A stretch of 64,000 nucleotides of DNA from JADJPO01 sp046330955 (GCA_046330955.1 JAXLRT010000017.1:1-64000); one strand, 5' to 3'; counted from the first letter of the stretch, positions 1 to 8,008 are shown. Numbers and translations are program-made. The notes: a model not told the origin generated them from the sequence alone.

Positions 1-247
1 GCGGCCTGCTGTCGATGATCGGATACCCCCACTCGTCGAGCGTGATCCGTTCGGGCACGAGTTCGGCGCACAGCTTGTGGCCCTTGCACGCGGGCCAGTC
101 CACCCGCAGCCGCTTGCCCTGACGGGCTCGCCGGGCCGGTGCGCTGATGACGTCGCCGGGCAGCGGGATGGCGCCGGTGGCCTCGATCAGCGGGATCATC
201 ACCGTCTGCGGTCCGGTGGCGTCGGCGGGACGGTCGGCAGAGGTCAC
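1..247 (-). CDS. Ferredoxin, C-terminus cut by window edge
   Basis: This is the N-terminal 82 residues of a small iron-sulphur electron carrier; the gene runs off the left edge. Residues 51-60 read WPACKGHKLC, so Cys54-x5-Cys60 supplies the first cluster ligands, and the following AELVPERITLDEWGYP stretch is typical of short [3Fe-4S]/[4Fe-4S] ferredoxins of actinobacteria. The remaining ligands lie outside the window. A leader of about 45 residues precedes the domain. The GTG start at 247 overlaps the TGA of the NuoF-like gene by four bases, so the two are probably translationally coupled. The likely role is to accept or donate electrons for the NuoF-like flavoprotein. Family and context are clear; the electron partner is inferred. 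Confidence 0.8.
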   Translation of the reverse strand, partial: MTSADRPADATGPQTVMIPLIEATGAIPLPGDVISAPARRARQGKRLRVDWPACKGHKLCAELVPERITLDEWGYPIIDSRP

Positions 248-1554
248 AACGACACCATTCCCTGCTCGGCCCGGGAGGCCGCGGACGAGGGTTCGGGTGG
301 GGCGAACGAGGCCGGCACGCTCTGGTGCGCGCACGGCCCGACCAGGTGCATGGCCACTTCCTCGGGGTAGGCCCGCAGCAGCGAGCGGACCAGCCGCACG
401 GTTCCGTCGGGATGGGTGCAGGCCCCACGCCCGGGCAGCAGCCCGATGAGTTGTTCGATCCGGCTCAACACGCTCTGCCCCGCCGACCCGTCCGCCAGGG
501 CGACGCAGGCCTCGGCGAGCGCCGGCAGCCCGTTGAAACAGGGTCCGCAGCGGCGGGCGGTCTGCCCGGCGAGGTAGACCACCACCTGCGCGGTGAGTTC
601 GACCGGGCAGGCGTCCCGTCGCACCGGCAGGATCACCCCAGCACCGAGCGAGGTGCCGGCGGCCTTGAGATCGGCGCGACTCACCAGGCGATCGGCGACC
701 ATCTGTGGCGTCATCCAGGTGCCGTGATAGCCCCCGATCACCACCGGCGCCTCGAGGTCGTAGCCGCAGCGCGACAGCACCTCGCGCATCGGGGTGCCGT
801 ACGGCACCTCGAGCACCACCCCGGTGACACCGTCCCCGCCGACGGTGAGCAGCGCCGTCCCGGGTTCGTCCCGGGTGCCGAGCCGGCCGTACTCCCGGGC
901 GCCGAGCATGCACAGTGCGGCCACCTGGGCGTAGGTCTCGGCGTTCGACAGCAGCGTGGGCCGCCCGCGCAGCCCGCTGACGGCCTCCGGTTCCCAGGCC
1001 GTGACCGGCAGGTTCTCGCGCCCCGAGACCAGTTCGAGGACGGCGCGCGCCTGGCCGCCGACGAAGCCCGCCGAGGTCTCGACGAGGAGGAACTCGATGC
1101 CGCCGTCGTGCTCGGCGATGGCCGCCTCGATGGCCGGCCGGATCGCGGGGCGTTCGCCGGGGATGATCAGGTGGACGCTGGCCACGTCGAGGGCTCGGGC
1201 CACCACCGTGGCGCCGTCCAGTACCAGGTGTGGCACGGTCAGCAGCAGCGTGCTGTCCTTGGCGCTGCCGGGCTCGCCCTCGGCCGCGTTGACCACCATG
1301 GTGCGCTTCTTGTTCGCCGAGATCGCGGTGGCGAGCTTGCGCGAGAACGGGAATCCGGCGCCGCCGCGGCCGGCGACCTGGCCGTCACGGGTCAGGTCGA
1401 CGAGTTGCTGGGCGCCGAGCGTCGGGCACTCGCCCCACCGTCGCCGATGGGCGCTCAGGCCGGGCGCATCGGCGACCCCGGCCAGCAGCCGGGGACCGAC
1501 CACGACGGAGATGTCGCCGGCCAGGGCTGCGGGGACTGCCAGGTACCCGGTCAC
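244..1554 (-). CDS. NuoF-like NADH dehydrogenase flavoprotein (FMN and Fe-S)
   Basis: A 436-residue stand-alone relative of complex I subunit NuoF, which oxidises NAD(P)H with FMN and passes electrons to an iron-sulphur cluster. The FMN/NADH site is seen in GRGGAGFP (residues 62-69) and NAAEGEPGSAKD (89-100). The C-terminal cluster motif is RRCGPCFNG with Cys336 and Cys339 plus Cys379 (GACTHPDG). Canonical NuoF has C-x2-C-x2-C and a distal Cys; the first of these is an Ala here, so only three usual ligands are present. The GTG start at 1554 overlaps the stop of the membrane gene by four bases, and the ferredoxin follows with the same overlap. Together they look like an electron path between NAD(P)H, ferredoxin and a haem membrane protein. 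This is not part of a complex I operon. Confidence 0.85.
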   Translation of the reverse strand: MTGYLAVPAALAGDISVVVGPRLLAGVADAPGLSAHRRRWGECPTLGAQQLVDLTRDGQVAGRGGAGFPFSRKLATAISANKKRTMVVNAAEGEPGSAKDSTLLLTVPHLVLDGATVVARALDVASVHLIIPGERPAIRPAIEAAIAEHDGGIEFLLVETSAGFVGGQARAVLELVSGRENLPVTAWEPEAVSGLRGRPTLLSNAETYAQVAALCMLGAREYGRLGTRDEPGTALLTVGGDGVTGVVLEVPYGTPMREVLSRCGYDLEAPVVIGGYHGTWMTPQMVADRLVSRADLKAAGTSLGAGVILPVRRDACPVELTAQVVVYLAGQTARRCGPCFNGLPALAEACVALADGSAGQSVLSRIEQLIGLLPGRGACTHPDGTVRLVRSLLRAYPEEVAMHLVGPCAHQSVPASFAPPEPSSAASRAEQGMVSL

Positions 1555-2129
1555 GGCAGGTTCGCCAGGGCCTCGTCGGCATGCCGCGTGTGGCGGCGCG
1601 CCTCGTGGAACCAGGTGCCCAGGCGCACCAGGCCGGCCACCGCCACGGCGGCGACGCAGGCGAAGGTCACGGCTCGGCTCCACGTGGTGTCGGCGTCGGT
1701 GCCGACCAGCAGGCCGTGCAGCACGCCGGCCCCCCAGCTGAGGTAGCTGAGCAGGTGCAGCGCCCGCCAGAACCGGTGGGGCAGCCGGGCCCGGACCAGG
1801 CTGGTGATCGTGATGACCACGAGCAGGTCGAAGCCCGCCGCGCCCAGGGCCATGGGCAGCCGTTCCTTGGCGACGAAACTGCCGCCGAACGGCACCGCCG
1901 CCTGGTACCAGACCAGGTCGGTGAAGTCGTCGAGGACGGGGGTGGCGACGTGGGCCAACAGCATGATCATGCTGAGCAGCGAGACGTTCCGGTGCAGCCC
2001 CTGGGTGGCGAATCGGGGCCAGCGCGAGGTGCCGGCGCGCGCCGTGGACAGCACCCCGAGCACCGTCGACACGGTGAGCAGGGCCACCAGCACCACACCG
2101 GTACCCCGGTTGGCGTACCACATCACCAT
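1551..2129 (-). CDS. Ferric-reductase-like transmembrane protein (haem b type)
   Basis: A 192-residue integral membrane protein with about five hydrophobic helices. Two helices carry paired histidines, His46/His60 and His125/His138, spaced 13-14 residues as in the bis-haem core of the ferric reductase/NADPH oxidase/MsrQ superfamily. No FAD or NADH domain is fused, so electrons would come from the NuoF-like and ferredoxin proteins encoded next. The ATG at 2129 directly follows the ApbE stop at 2130, and the TGA overlaps the NuoF-like GTG. The likely job is transmembrane electron transfer; the acceptor is unknown and could be ferric iron, a quinone or an FMN-modified periplasmic protein. Confidence 0.78.
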   Translation of the reverse strand: MVMWYANRGTGVVLVALLTVSTVLGVLSTARAGTSRWPRFATQGLHRNVSLLSMIMLLAHVATPVLDDFTDLVWYQAAVPFGGSFVAKERLPMALGAAGFDLLVVITITSLVRARLPHRFWRALHLLSYLSWGAGVLHGLLVGTDADTTWSRAVTFACVAAVAVAGLVRLGTWFHEARRHTRHADEALANLP

Positions 2130-3098
2130 TCAGTCTTGCCCTTCAACGGGAGGATCCGGCCACCCACCCAGGGTACGTACCGAACCATCCTGGGAGACCA
2201 GCCGTGCAGCGAAGCCCCGATCGGTCAGCCACCGGTCGGCACGTTCCCCCAAGACCAGCGACGCCGTGCTGGCGGCGTTGGCCGCCAGGCAGGTGCCCGC
2301 TCGCACCGTCACGGTACGCCAGGTGCGTTGCACCGGCAGCCCTGTCGCGGGGTCGAGCACGTGATGGACGGCGCGGCCCTGGTGAGTCCAGGTGCGGTGC
2401 ACCGTGGTCGAGGTGGCCACGCCCCCCTCGGTGAGGGTGAACGTCTCGACCACCTCACCCTCGGGTCGCTCGCTCAGGCTCACCGGCCACGGGTGGACGG
2501 CGTCCCCGGATCGGCCCACCGCGACGTCGCCGCCGAGGCTGAGGATGCAGTCGATGCCCTGATCGGCCAGCGCGACGGAGATCACATCGGCGGCGAAGGC
2601 CTTACCCGTGGCGCCGAGGTCGAGCGCGACGCCGTCGGGTACCTTCAGCCGCCCGGCCGGGTCGGTGCGCACCTCACGCCAGCCGGACCGTCCCGGCATC
2701 GGCGGCAGGTCGGCCGGCCCGGGCGTGCCACCCCCCGACCGCTCGCGGACGGCGTCCAGATCGCGGTCGTACCCGAGGGCGACCAGGGCCTTGCCCAGCG
2801 TGGGATCGACCAGGCCCTCGGTGCTGGCGGCGACGTCCAGAGCCGCCTCCACGGCCTCGACGAGCAGCGGCGAGACGTCCACCCATTCGCCGGCGGCCTG
2901 GTTGGCCCGCATCAGATCGGAGTCCTCGCGGAACCGGCTGCAGGTGCGGTCGACCTCGCCAAGCAGATGCTCGGCCAGGTCGCGGGCCTCGTCCAGCCGG
3001 TCACCGTCGGCGACACCGAGGAAGACGTAGGTGCCCAGTGCCCGCCAGTCCGTCGATCGGTAGTTCACCGGGTGCATCTGCGCAGTATGCGCCGTCAC
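2130..3098 (-). CDS. apbE: FAD:protein FMN transferase (ApbE)
   Basis: A 322-residue ApbE-family enzyme, which moves FMN from FAD to a Thr/Ser of extracytoplasmic redox proteins in a Mg-dependent reaction. Family hallmarks are a LDLGATGKAFAAD core (the GATGKA site), LSLGGDVAV, a central TSTTVHR segment and HHVLDPATGLPV near the C-terminus. No clear signal peptide is seen, so it may act in the cytoplasm or leave by another route. It lies in the operon between the Thr/Pro-rich membrane protein, whose stop it overlaps by GTGA at 3095-3098, and the ferric-reductase-like gene. No target with a classic D-x-S-G-A-T FMN site is encoded in the visible operon, so its substrate may lie beyond the left edge. 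Confidence 0.88.
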   Translation of the reverse strand: MTAHTAQMHPVNYRSTDWRALGTYVFLGVADGDRLDEARDLAEHLLGEVDRTCSRFREDSDLMRANQAAGEWVDVSPLLVEAVEAALDVAASTEGLVDPTLGKALVALGYDRDLDAVRERSGGGTPGPADLPPMPGRSGWREVRTDPAGRLKVPDGVALDLGATGKAFAADVISVALADQGIDCILSLGGDVAVGRSGDAVHPWPVSLSERPEGEVVETFTLTEGGVATSTTVHRTWTHQGRAVHHVLDPATGLPVQRTWRTVTVRAGTCLAANAASTASLVLGERADRWLTDRGFAARLVSQDGSVRTLGGWPDPPVEGQD

Positions 3099-3562
3099 GA
3101 CCCGCTGGTGGGTACCGGATCGGGTTGCGGGGGCGGCTCGGGCGCCTGCGTCTGGGTCTGCTGTGGCGGCTCGGGTGCCTGGGTGGCCGTCTTGGTGGCG
3201 GTCCTGGTGACCCGGGGCTTGGTGGTGGCCGGTTTGGTCGCCGACAGCTTGCGGGTCGTGGGCTTGGCCGTGGGCGTGGAGGTCGGCGTGGGGGTGGTGT
3301 ACACGTGCGTGGTGGTGACGGCGGGTTTGGCGGCGCGAGGAGCGGCGAGCCGATTGGCCGTCAGCTGCTGAGCCGCCAGGGCGGCCGCCGCCTTCTGCGC
3401 GGCCTTCTGCGCCTGCTTGTGCTGCGTCTCGGCCTGAGCGAGTGCCATTGCCGCCGCCGTGGCGGCCACCGCGCCGACGGTGATCCCCCCTGTCATCACC
3501 GTGATCGCCCTGCGAGCGCGATCACGATCACCGATCGTCACGTGAACCATGACCACCAGCAT
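3095..3562 (-). CDS. Membrane-anchored Thr/Pro-rich protein
   Basis: A 155-residue protein of unknown function. After a short basic stretch (GDRDRARR) one hydrophobic segment at about residues 17-43 is followed by an Ala/Gln-rich, probably helical part (KQAQKAAQKAAAALAAQQ). The tail consists of Thr, Pro, Lys and Gln, including TTTHVYTTPTPTSTPTAKPT. This suggests a single-pass protein with an extended extracytoplasmic stalk. It is the first gene of the minus-strand redox operon and overlaps apbE by four bases, so it probably organises or anchors the redox proteins. A second ATG at 3550 is an equally possible start. The composition is real, but no domain is recognised. Confidence 0.6.
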   Translation of the reverse strand: MLVVMVHVTIGDRDRARRAITVMTGGITVGAVAATAAAMALAQAETQHKQAQKAAQKAAAALAAQQLTANRLAAPRAAKPAVTTTHVYTTPTPTSTPTAKPTTRKLSATKPATTKPRVTRTATKTATQAPEPPQQTQTQAPEPPPQPDPVPTSGS

Positions 3563-3886
3563 CCGTGACCGGGGGTGAAAATTCTGTCAGTCACAGGTCA
3601 AGAGGTTCTCAAAGGATGCCTGATCACCTGATCTGACCTGGGGTGAAATCCCTGCCGAATCCCGTTTCGCCCGGTTTGATGATGCTGTCGGTCGCGGCGT
3701 TCCGCGGGTGGTCGGGAAGTCGTGCGATCTCGCGGCGTTGTCACTGATGGTGACCGAGGTCACGTCGAGAGGGCTCGCTGAGGCGGTTCGGTGACTCGAG
3801 GCTCTGTTGACGAGGTGATGAGGCGTCGATGAGCGTCGACCGTCCAGGCTGGGGGAATGGACCGCGACGGTGCCCGTCCGTCGGCC
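3563..3886. other. Non-coding gap upstream of the redox operon
   Basis: This 324-base stretch lies between the start of the redox operon and the 3' end of the histidine kinase gene, both on the minus strand. It contains a GGGGTGAAA motif twice (about 3571 and 3641) but no supportable gene. The operon promoter should be here; I could not fix a convincing -35/-10 pair. Confidence 0.4.
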
Positions 3887-5176
3887 TCAGGTGGTGGCAC
3901 GCCCGAGGACGACGCGCACCAGCGCGCCGCCGAGCCGCGACTGCCCCAGCTCGAGCCAACCGCCGGAGGCCATCGCCGCGCGGCGGGCGATGTCCAGGCC
4001 CAGGCCGGTCGAGCCGGCCCCGGAGCTCCCTCGGGAGACGATGTCGCCCGCGGGCAGGCCCGGGCCGCCGTCCTCGACGGTCAGCACGATGGCGCCGTCC
4101 GCCCGGGGCACCACCCACACCTCGATCGGCACGCCGTCGTCGGTGTGAGCGAACACGTTGTCCAGGAGGACGTCCACCACGTCCGACAGGTCGTTGGCGC
4201 TCACCTTGGCCCGCAACGGGCGCTCGGGCACCGCGGTGCGCAGCGGCCGGTCCTGCTCCTCGGCCAGGGCCGACCAGAAGGCGACTCGTTCACGCACCAC
4301 CTTGGCGGCGTCGCACGACCCGGTGGCGTCGGCCCGGGTGGGCCGGCGGGCGTCGTGCACGATCGCGTCGACCGTGCGTTCCAGCTGCGTGATGTGGGTG
4401 CGCAGGCGCTCGCTGACGTCCGGATCGGTGATCATCTCGGTGTCCAGCCGCAGCGCCGTCACCGGGGTGCGCAGGCGGTGCGACAGGTCGGCCACGGCGT
4501 CCCGTTCGGCGCTGAGCAGCCGGCCCACCCGTTCGGCCAACCGGTTCAGGGCTTTGGCCAAGGTGACCACTTCGGGCATGCCGGCCTCGGTGACCCGCAC
4601 GTCCAGGCTGCCCTCACGCATGGCGTCCGCGGCCTGGGCCACCTCCTGGATGGGCTCGGTCACCCGGCGGGCCAGCCGATCGGCAGCCAGCGCAGCGGCC
4701 GCCATCAGCACGATCGCCAGGGCGCCGATGACCAGGGTTCGGCGCAGCACGCCGGCGTTGCGCACCTCGGTCGAGACCGCATCGCGCACCACGTAGCTGT
4801 TCTGGCCCACGACCAGGACCCGGTAGCTGATCAGGGCGCCGTCCTGGGTGCGCCGGAACGGCTCACGCATCTTGATCGCCTGCGTCACCCCGGAGTCGTC
4901 CCGCACCTGCACCCCGAGCACCTGACCGTCCGGCAGGTAGAGCGTGGTGCTGGTGCCCACGGGCTGATGTTGCCTCAGGTAGGAGTCCACCGCCGCCGGC
5001 AGCGCGGTGGCGTCCGTCGAGCCGACGAGGTAGAGCACCTCGAGCTGACGCTGGATGGACCCGGTCAGCACCTGCTGGTCGGCCAGCGCGCGCAGCAGGA
5101 AGGTCATCGGCACCAGGAAGGCGACGACGACAGCTGATGTGGTGGCAGCGACGAGAAAGGTCAGACGGCGACGCAA
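3887..5176 (-). CDS. Sensor histidine kinase
   Basis: A 429-residue membrane sensor kinase that should phosphorylate the response regulator encoded just upstream. It has TM1 at about residues 8-29, an extracytoplasmic sensor of roughly 115 residues, TM2 at about 147-166, a HAMP-like linker (RRVTEPIQEVAQAADAM), a dimerisation box with His233 in DLSHRLRTPVTALR, and an HATPase domain with N-box DNVFAHT, G1 box EDGGPGLP and G2 box STGLGLDIARR. The start appears to be TTG at 5176, 11 bases after the regulator stop; no ATG or GTG in frame fits the gap better. The sensed signal is unknown. Position next to the redox operon makes that operon a possible target, but no evidence proves it. Confidence 0.88.
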   Translation of the reverse strand: MRRRLTFLVAATTSAVVVAFLVPMTFLLRALADQQVLTGSIQRQLEVLYLVGSTDATALPAAVDSYLRQHQPVGTSTTLYLPDGQVLGVQVRDDSGVTQAIKMREPFRRTQDGALISYRVLVVGQNSYVVRDAVSTEVRNAGVLRRTLVIGALAIVLMAAAALAADRLARRVTEPIQEVAQAADAMREGSLDVRVTEAGMPEVVTLAKALNRLAERVGRLLSAERDAVADLSHRLRTPVTALRLDTEMITDPDVSERLRTHITQLERTVDAIVHDARRPTRADATGSCDAAKVVRERVAFWSALAEEQDRPLRTAVPERPLRAKVSANDLSDVVDVLLDNVFAHTDDGVPIEVWVVPRADGAIVLTVEDGGPGLPAGDIVSRGSSGAGSTGLGLDIARRAAMASGGWLELGQSRLGGALVRVVLGRATT

Positions 5177-5187
5177 CGGTGCTCGCT

Positions 5188-5874
5188 TCAGCTGGCGTCG
5201 GGCGCGGCCAGGCGTACCCCGACGCCACGGGTGCTGTGCAGGTAGCGGGGCTCGGCTGCGGTCTCACCGAGCTTGCGCCGCAACCACGACAGGTGGACGT
5301 CGACGGTGCGGTCCCCGCCGCCGTAGGGCTGCCGCCAGACCTCGGCGAGCAGCTCGCGCTTGCTGACCACCTCGCCGGCCCGCTGGGCCAGTGCGTACAG
5401 CAGGTCGAACTCCTTGCGGGACAGTTCCAGCGGCCGGCTCTCGAGGGTGGCCGACCGGGTACGCGGGTCGACCACGAGGTCACCGACGGTCAACGGCCCC
5501 TCGGCGCGCTGGCCGGCGCTGCGGCGCAGGACGGCGCGGATGCGCGCCTCGAGGTGGTCGGCCCCGAACGGCTTGGCGACGTAGTCGTCCGCGCCGGCGT
5601 CCAGGGCCTTGACGATGTCGGCATCGTCGTCGCGTGCCGTGACCACGATGACCGGCACCTCGCTGACCGCCCGCATCATGGTCAGCACCTGGACGCCGTC
5701 CACGTCGGGCAGGCCCAGATCGAGCAGTACCACGTCAGGGCGCTCGTCGATCACCGCCTGGAGCCCGGGCAAACCCGCCGGTTGCCACGTCACGGCATGC
5801 CCACGTTCGGTCAACGCACGGGTCAGCGCGGAGCGGATACCGGCGTCGTCCTCCACCAGCAGGATCACGGCCAC
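5188..5874 (-). CDS. OmpR-family response regulator
   Basis: A 228-residue two-domain response regulator. The receiver domain has acidic residues ED in VEDD (8-10), the phosphoacceptor Asp52 in LLDLGLPDVDG, a Thr in VIVVTARDD and the conserved Lys in YVAKPFGADHLEARI. The C-terminal winged helix shows ELSRKEFDLLYALAQRAGE and VDVHLSWLRRKLG, typical of OmpR/PhoB proteins. It precedes the histidine kinase by 11 bases and starts with GTG. It is expected to bind DNA as a dimer after phosphorylation; its targets are not visible. Confidence 0.92.
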   Translation of the reverse strand: MAVILLVEDDAGIRSALTRALTERGHAVTWQPAGLPGLQAVIDERPDVVLLDLGLPDVDGVQVLTMMRAVSEVPVIVVTARDDDADIVKALDAGADDYVAKPFGADHLEARIRAVLRRSAGQRAEGPLTVGDLVVDPRTRSATLESRPLELSRKEFDLLYALAQRAGEVVSKRELLAEVWRQPYGGGDRTVDVHLSWLRRKLGETAAEPRYLHSTRGVGVRLAAPDAS

Positions 5875-5966
5875 GTTCAGGACGGTATCCCCTGCTGGTG
5901 GGGTTTGGGCAATGCGCGAGGCTCATCGACCGCCGCGGAGCCCCGGTCGGGGGAGCGGAGAGCAGC

Positions 5967-6659
5967 ATGAGCCGACACGAGATCATGGATTCGCGACCAG
6001 GTCCGGGACGGCGCCGGGCCACCCGATCGCGACGTCCGGCGGGCCATCGTGCCGGCGCGAACCCCTCGGCCCGGCGCGGCCTGCTGGTCGGGGCCGCGAT
6101 GTGGCTGGTGGCCGTCGTCGGTACGGCGAGCCTGGCCACCTGGGCCATCAGCTCGGCCGGGGCGCCGATCAGCGCGGTCGGTGACACCGTGCCGGTTGCC
6201 TCGGTGCCGGATGCCTCGGTGCTGCCGACCCGGCAGAGCCCTGCGGGTCCGACGTCCGCCGGGTCGTCGTCCCCGACGGGTTCGGCGCCGTCGAGCACCC
6301 TGGTGCGTTCCGCGGACGGCGCCGCCTCGGAGCGGGCGTCCCGGACGACGCCCCGCGCCGACACCGCCACCTCGGCCGCCAGGATCCCCGCCGGAACCGC
6401 CGGGCTCGGCCCGGGCGGCACCTCGACCACGCCCTCCGCGCCGCCCCCGGTCGCCTCGACGGCCCCGGTGCTCACCACGACCCGGCCCGGCACCTCGCCG
6501 TCCCCGGTCCCGCCGGTTCCGACGCCCACGACCAGCCCGTCGTCCGTCGGCTTCTCGTGGTCGCCCACTCCGACCGCGACCCCCAGCAGCGTCACCGCCA
6601 CGCCGACGCCGACATCCTCGCCGTCCGGCCCGGGTCCGCGTCCCACGCGGCGGCGCTGA
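5967..6659 (+). CDS. Single-pass membrane protein with Ser/Thr/Pro-rich stalk
   Basis: A 230-residue protein of unknown function. A basic N-terminus of about 35 residues (many Arg) is followed by one strong hydrophobic segment (GLLVGAAMWLVAVVGTASLATWAI) and then about 170 residues of low complexity dominated by Ser, Thr, Pro and Ala, ending GPGPRPTRRR. The start at ATG 5967 has a GGAG stretch about six bases upstream and gives the shortest basic head; upstream in-frame starts are possible. It is divergent from the two-component system. The composition resembles other stalk proteins in this window (3095-3562, 45035-45922), so it may be an envelope spacer; no catalytic domain is seen. Confidence 0.6.
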   Translation: MSRHEIMDSRPGPGRRRATRSRRPAGHRAGANPSARRGLLVGAAMWLVAVVGTASLATWAISSAGAPISAVGDTVPVASVPDASVLPTRQSPAGPTSAGSSSPTGSAPSSTLVRSADGAASERASRTTPRADTATSAARIPAGTAGLGPGGTSTTPSAPPPVASTAPVLTTTRPGTSPSPVPPVPTPTTSPSSVGFSWSPTPTATPSSVTATPTPTSSPSGPGPRPTRRR

Positions 6660-6706
6660 GATGCTCGGCGGCGCTGAGGTGCGCGGCGGCGGTCACGGCT
6701 CGGGGA

Positions 6707-7525
6707 TCACGACCCGGCCACCAGGATGACCGGCCGGCGGATCCCGGCCACCAGGTCGAGCATCAGCCGGCTGGGCTCGATCCCCAGGGTGCGGTGCGAC
6801 AACTCGCGGAACCGGTCGAACTGGCCCAGGGCCGCGGCGATGTTCCCCTCCGCCAGGTGGATCTGCATCAGCCGGCGATGGGCGCTCTCGCGCAACGGAT
6901 CGGCCTGGATGGCGGCGGCGGCGAGTTCCAGCGCCGTCGTCAGGTCGCCGTGAGCGGCGTAGGCGGCCGACCAGGCGTCGAGCGCCCGCAGCCGCAACTG
7001 GCCGAGAACCTCGCGTTCGGCGATCACCCAGTCGTCGTTCCACTCCGGTAACACCGGGCCACCCAGGGGTCCTCCGGGTAACAGGTCGAGGGCCGTGTCG
7101 GAACCGTCCCAGCCCTCGGGCCAGGTGGACCCGGCCGAGCCGCCGACGGGGTCCGGGTGCTCAGTGCTCGCGGCACGCCGGGACGCGCGCACCAGCCGAC
7201 GGAACTCCGCGACGTCCGTCTGGACCCCCTCGGCGAGCCGGATCTCCTGCGCTCCGGTGAGCAGGCCCGGCAGCAGGCGATGAGCGGTGTGCACCGCGGC
7301 CCGCAGGCTGGCGCGGGCCCGGTCCTCCGGGACCTCCGGCCAGAGCAGCCCACAGGCCATCGAGCGACCCAGCGGGCCGCGCAGGGCCACCAGTGCGATC
7401 AGCCGCTTGCACCGGCCGGGGATCTCCAGCCGGTGCCCGGCCACCTCGACGTCCAGGGCGTCGAACACCGTCACCTTCACTGCGTGCGCGTCGGCGCCGA
7501 ACCGGGATCCATGATCGCTGTCCAT
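6707..7525 (-). CDS. BTAD-domain (SARP-like) transcriptional regulator
   Basis: A 272-residue regulator of the AfsR/SARP type without NB-ARC. The N-terminal winged helix (VTVFDALDVEVAG, then GRCKRLIALVALRG and RARASLRAAVHTAHRLLP) is followed by an all-helical bacterial transcriptional activation domain with LPEWNDDWVIAERE and repeats such as ALELAAAAIQADPLRESAHRRLMQ. SARP proteins bind direct heptamer repeats and recruit RNA polymerase. It diverges from the peptide genes, and a triple heptamer lies in the shared intergenic region, so it is the probable activator of that locus. ATG 7525 was chosen because the further upstream extension reads as non-coding. A second BTAD regulator closes the locus at 11579. 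Confidence 0.82.
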   Translation of the reverse strand: MDSDHGSRFGADAHAVKVTVFDALDVEVAGHRLEIPGRCKRLIALVALRGPLGRSMACGLLWPEVPEDRARASLRAAVHTAHRLLPGLLTGAQEIRLAEGVQTDVAEFRRLVRASRRAASTEHPDPVGGSAGSTWPEGWDGSDTALDLLPGGPLGGPVLPEWNDDWVIAEREVLGQLRLRALDAWSAAYAAHGDLTTALELAAAAIQADPLRESAHRRLMQIHLAEGNIAAALGQFDRFRELSHRTLGIEPSRLMLDLVAGIRRPVILVAGS

Positions 7526-7611
7526 GCGAGCCCCCCAAGCCAGAGCAGCGGCTGTCGTCACGAGCAGAGTCGGGCGGGGTGCGGGGAAATACACGCAGAG
7601 GTGATGATCCG

Positions 7612-7662
7612 GTCACACCGAGGTCACACCCGAGTCACGCCGCGCCGACGATCACTCGTATT
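7612..7662 (+). promoter_or_regulatory. SARP-box-like triple direct repeat and promoter region
   Basis: Three heptamers, GTCACAC (7612-7618), GTCACAC (7623-7629) and GTCACGC (7634-7640), are spaced by four bases each, giving an exact 11-bp period on one face of the helix. Direct heptamers with 11-bp spacing are the known geometry of SARP binding sites. A TCGTAT hexamer at 7656-7661 could serve as the -10. The site is about 70 bases before the first peptide gene and between it and the divergent BTAD regulator. Binding is inferred. Confidence 0.65.
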
Positions 7663-7707
7663 TCCTGGCGACCACACGCATCTCTTCCTGGGAGGGAGGT
7701 GACACAC

Positions 7708-7902
7708 ATGTCCATGGACATCACCTTCGCGGAGCTCGACGCGCAGGCCGTCGAACTGCTCCCCGAGCGGGCGGCTCTGGGTGGTTGGGGCTCGAAGTGG
7801 GCGAACGTCTACGCGTCGAACTCGGCGCTGGCGCTCAACGCCGGCTCGTTCCACTCGCTCGCGCACGCGGCTGCCGGGCAGTACATCCTCGTCAGCCAGT
7901 GA
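7708..7902 (+). CDS. Small peptide 1, candidate precursor (64 aa)
   Basis: A 64-residue peptide of no family known to me. The Shine-Dalgarno sequence GGAGGTGA (7695-7702), five bases before ATG, is fully complementary to the usual 16S tail, which argues for strong translation. Residues 10-24 (LDAQAVELLPERAAL) match residues 17-31 of the second peptide. The C-terminal half has an alternating pattern, N38-S-A-L-A-L-N44-A-G-S-F, followed by S-L-A-H-A-A-A-G-Q. There is no Cys. This leader-plus-variable-core layout resembles ribosomal peptide precursors. Neighbours are an M50 protease with a PqqD-like domain and BTAD regulators, so export or proteolytic maturation is likely. The function is unproven. 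Confidence 0.78.
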   Translation: MSMDITFAELDAQAVELLPERAALGGWGSKWANVYASNSALALNAGSFHSLAHAAAGQYILVSQ

Positions 7903-7914
7903 GTCGTGACCCAC

Positions 7915-7973
7915 ACCCCGACCACGGCCATGGTCGGCCCGGATCACCGGACCGGCTCGGCAGTGGTCGGGGT
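7915..7973 (+). promoter_or_regulatory. Nested inverted repeats between the two peptide genes
   Basis: An 11-base arm ACCCCGACCAC (7915-7925) pairs perfectly with GTGGTCGGGGT (7963-7973). Inside it, CCGACCA and TGGTCGG (7918-7937) form an alternative 7-bp hairpin. No U-tract follows. It may act as a partial terminator, or as a processing or stability element setting peptide 1 above peptide 2. Confidence 0.45.
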
Positions 7974-7986
7974 GAGGCGCACCGAT

Positions 7987-8002
7987 CCTCCTCGAGAGGA
8001 GG
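7987..8002 (+). promoter_or_regulatory. Hairpin covering the ribosome binding site of peptide 2
   Basis: CCTCCT (7987-7992) pairs perfectly with AGGAGG (7997-8002) across a CGAG loop. The right arm is the Shine-Dalgarno sequence of the peptide 2 gene (ATG at 8009). In the folded state initiation would be blocked, so peptide 2 translation may depend on ribosomes or factors opening the stem. Confidence 0.5.
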
Positions 8003-8008
8003 GAACGC

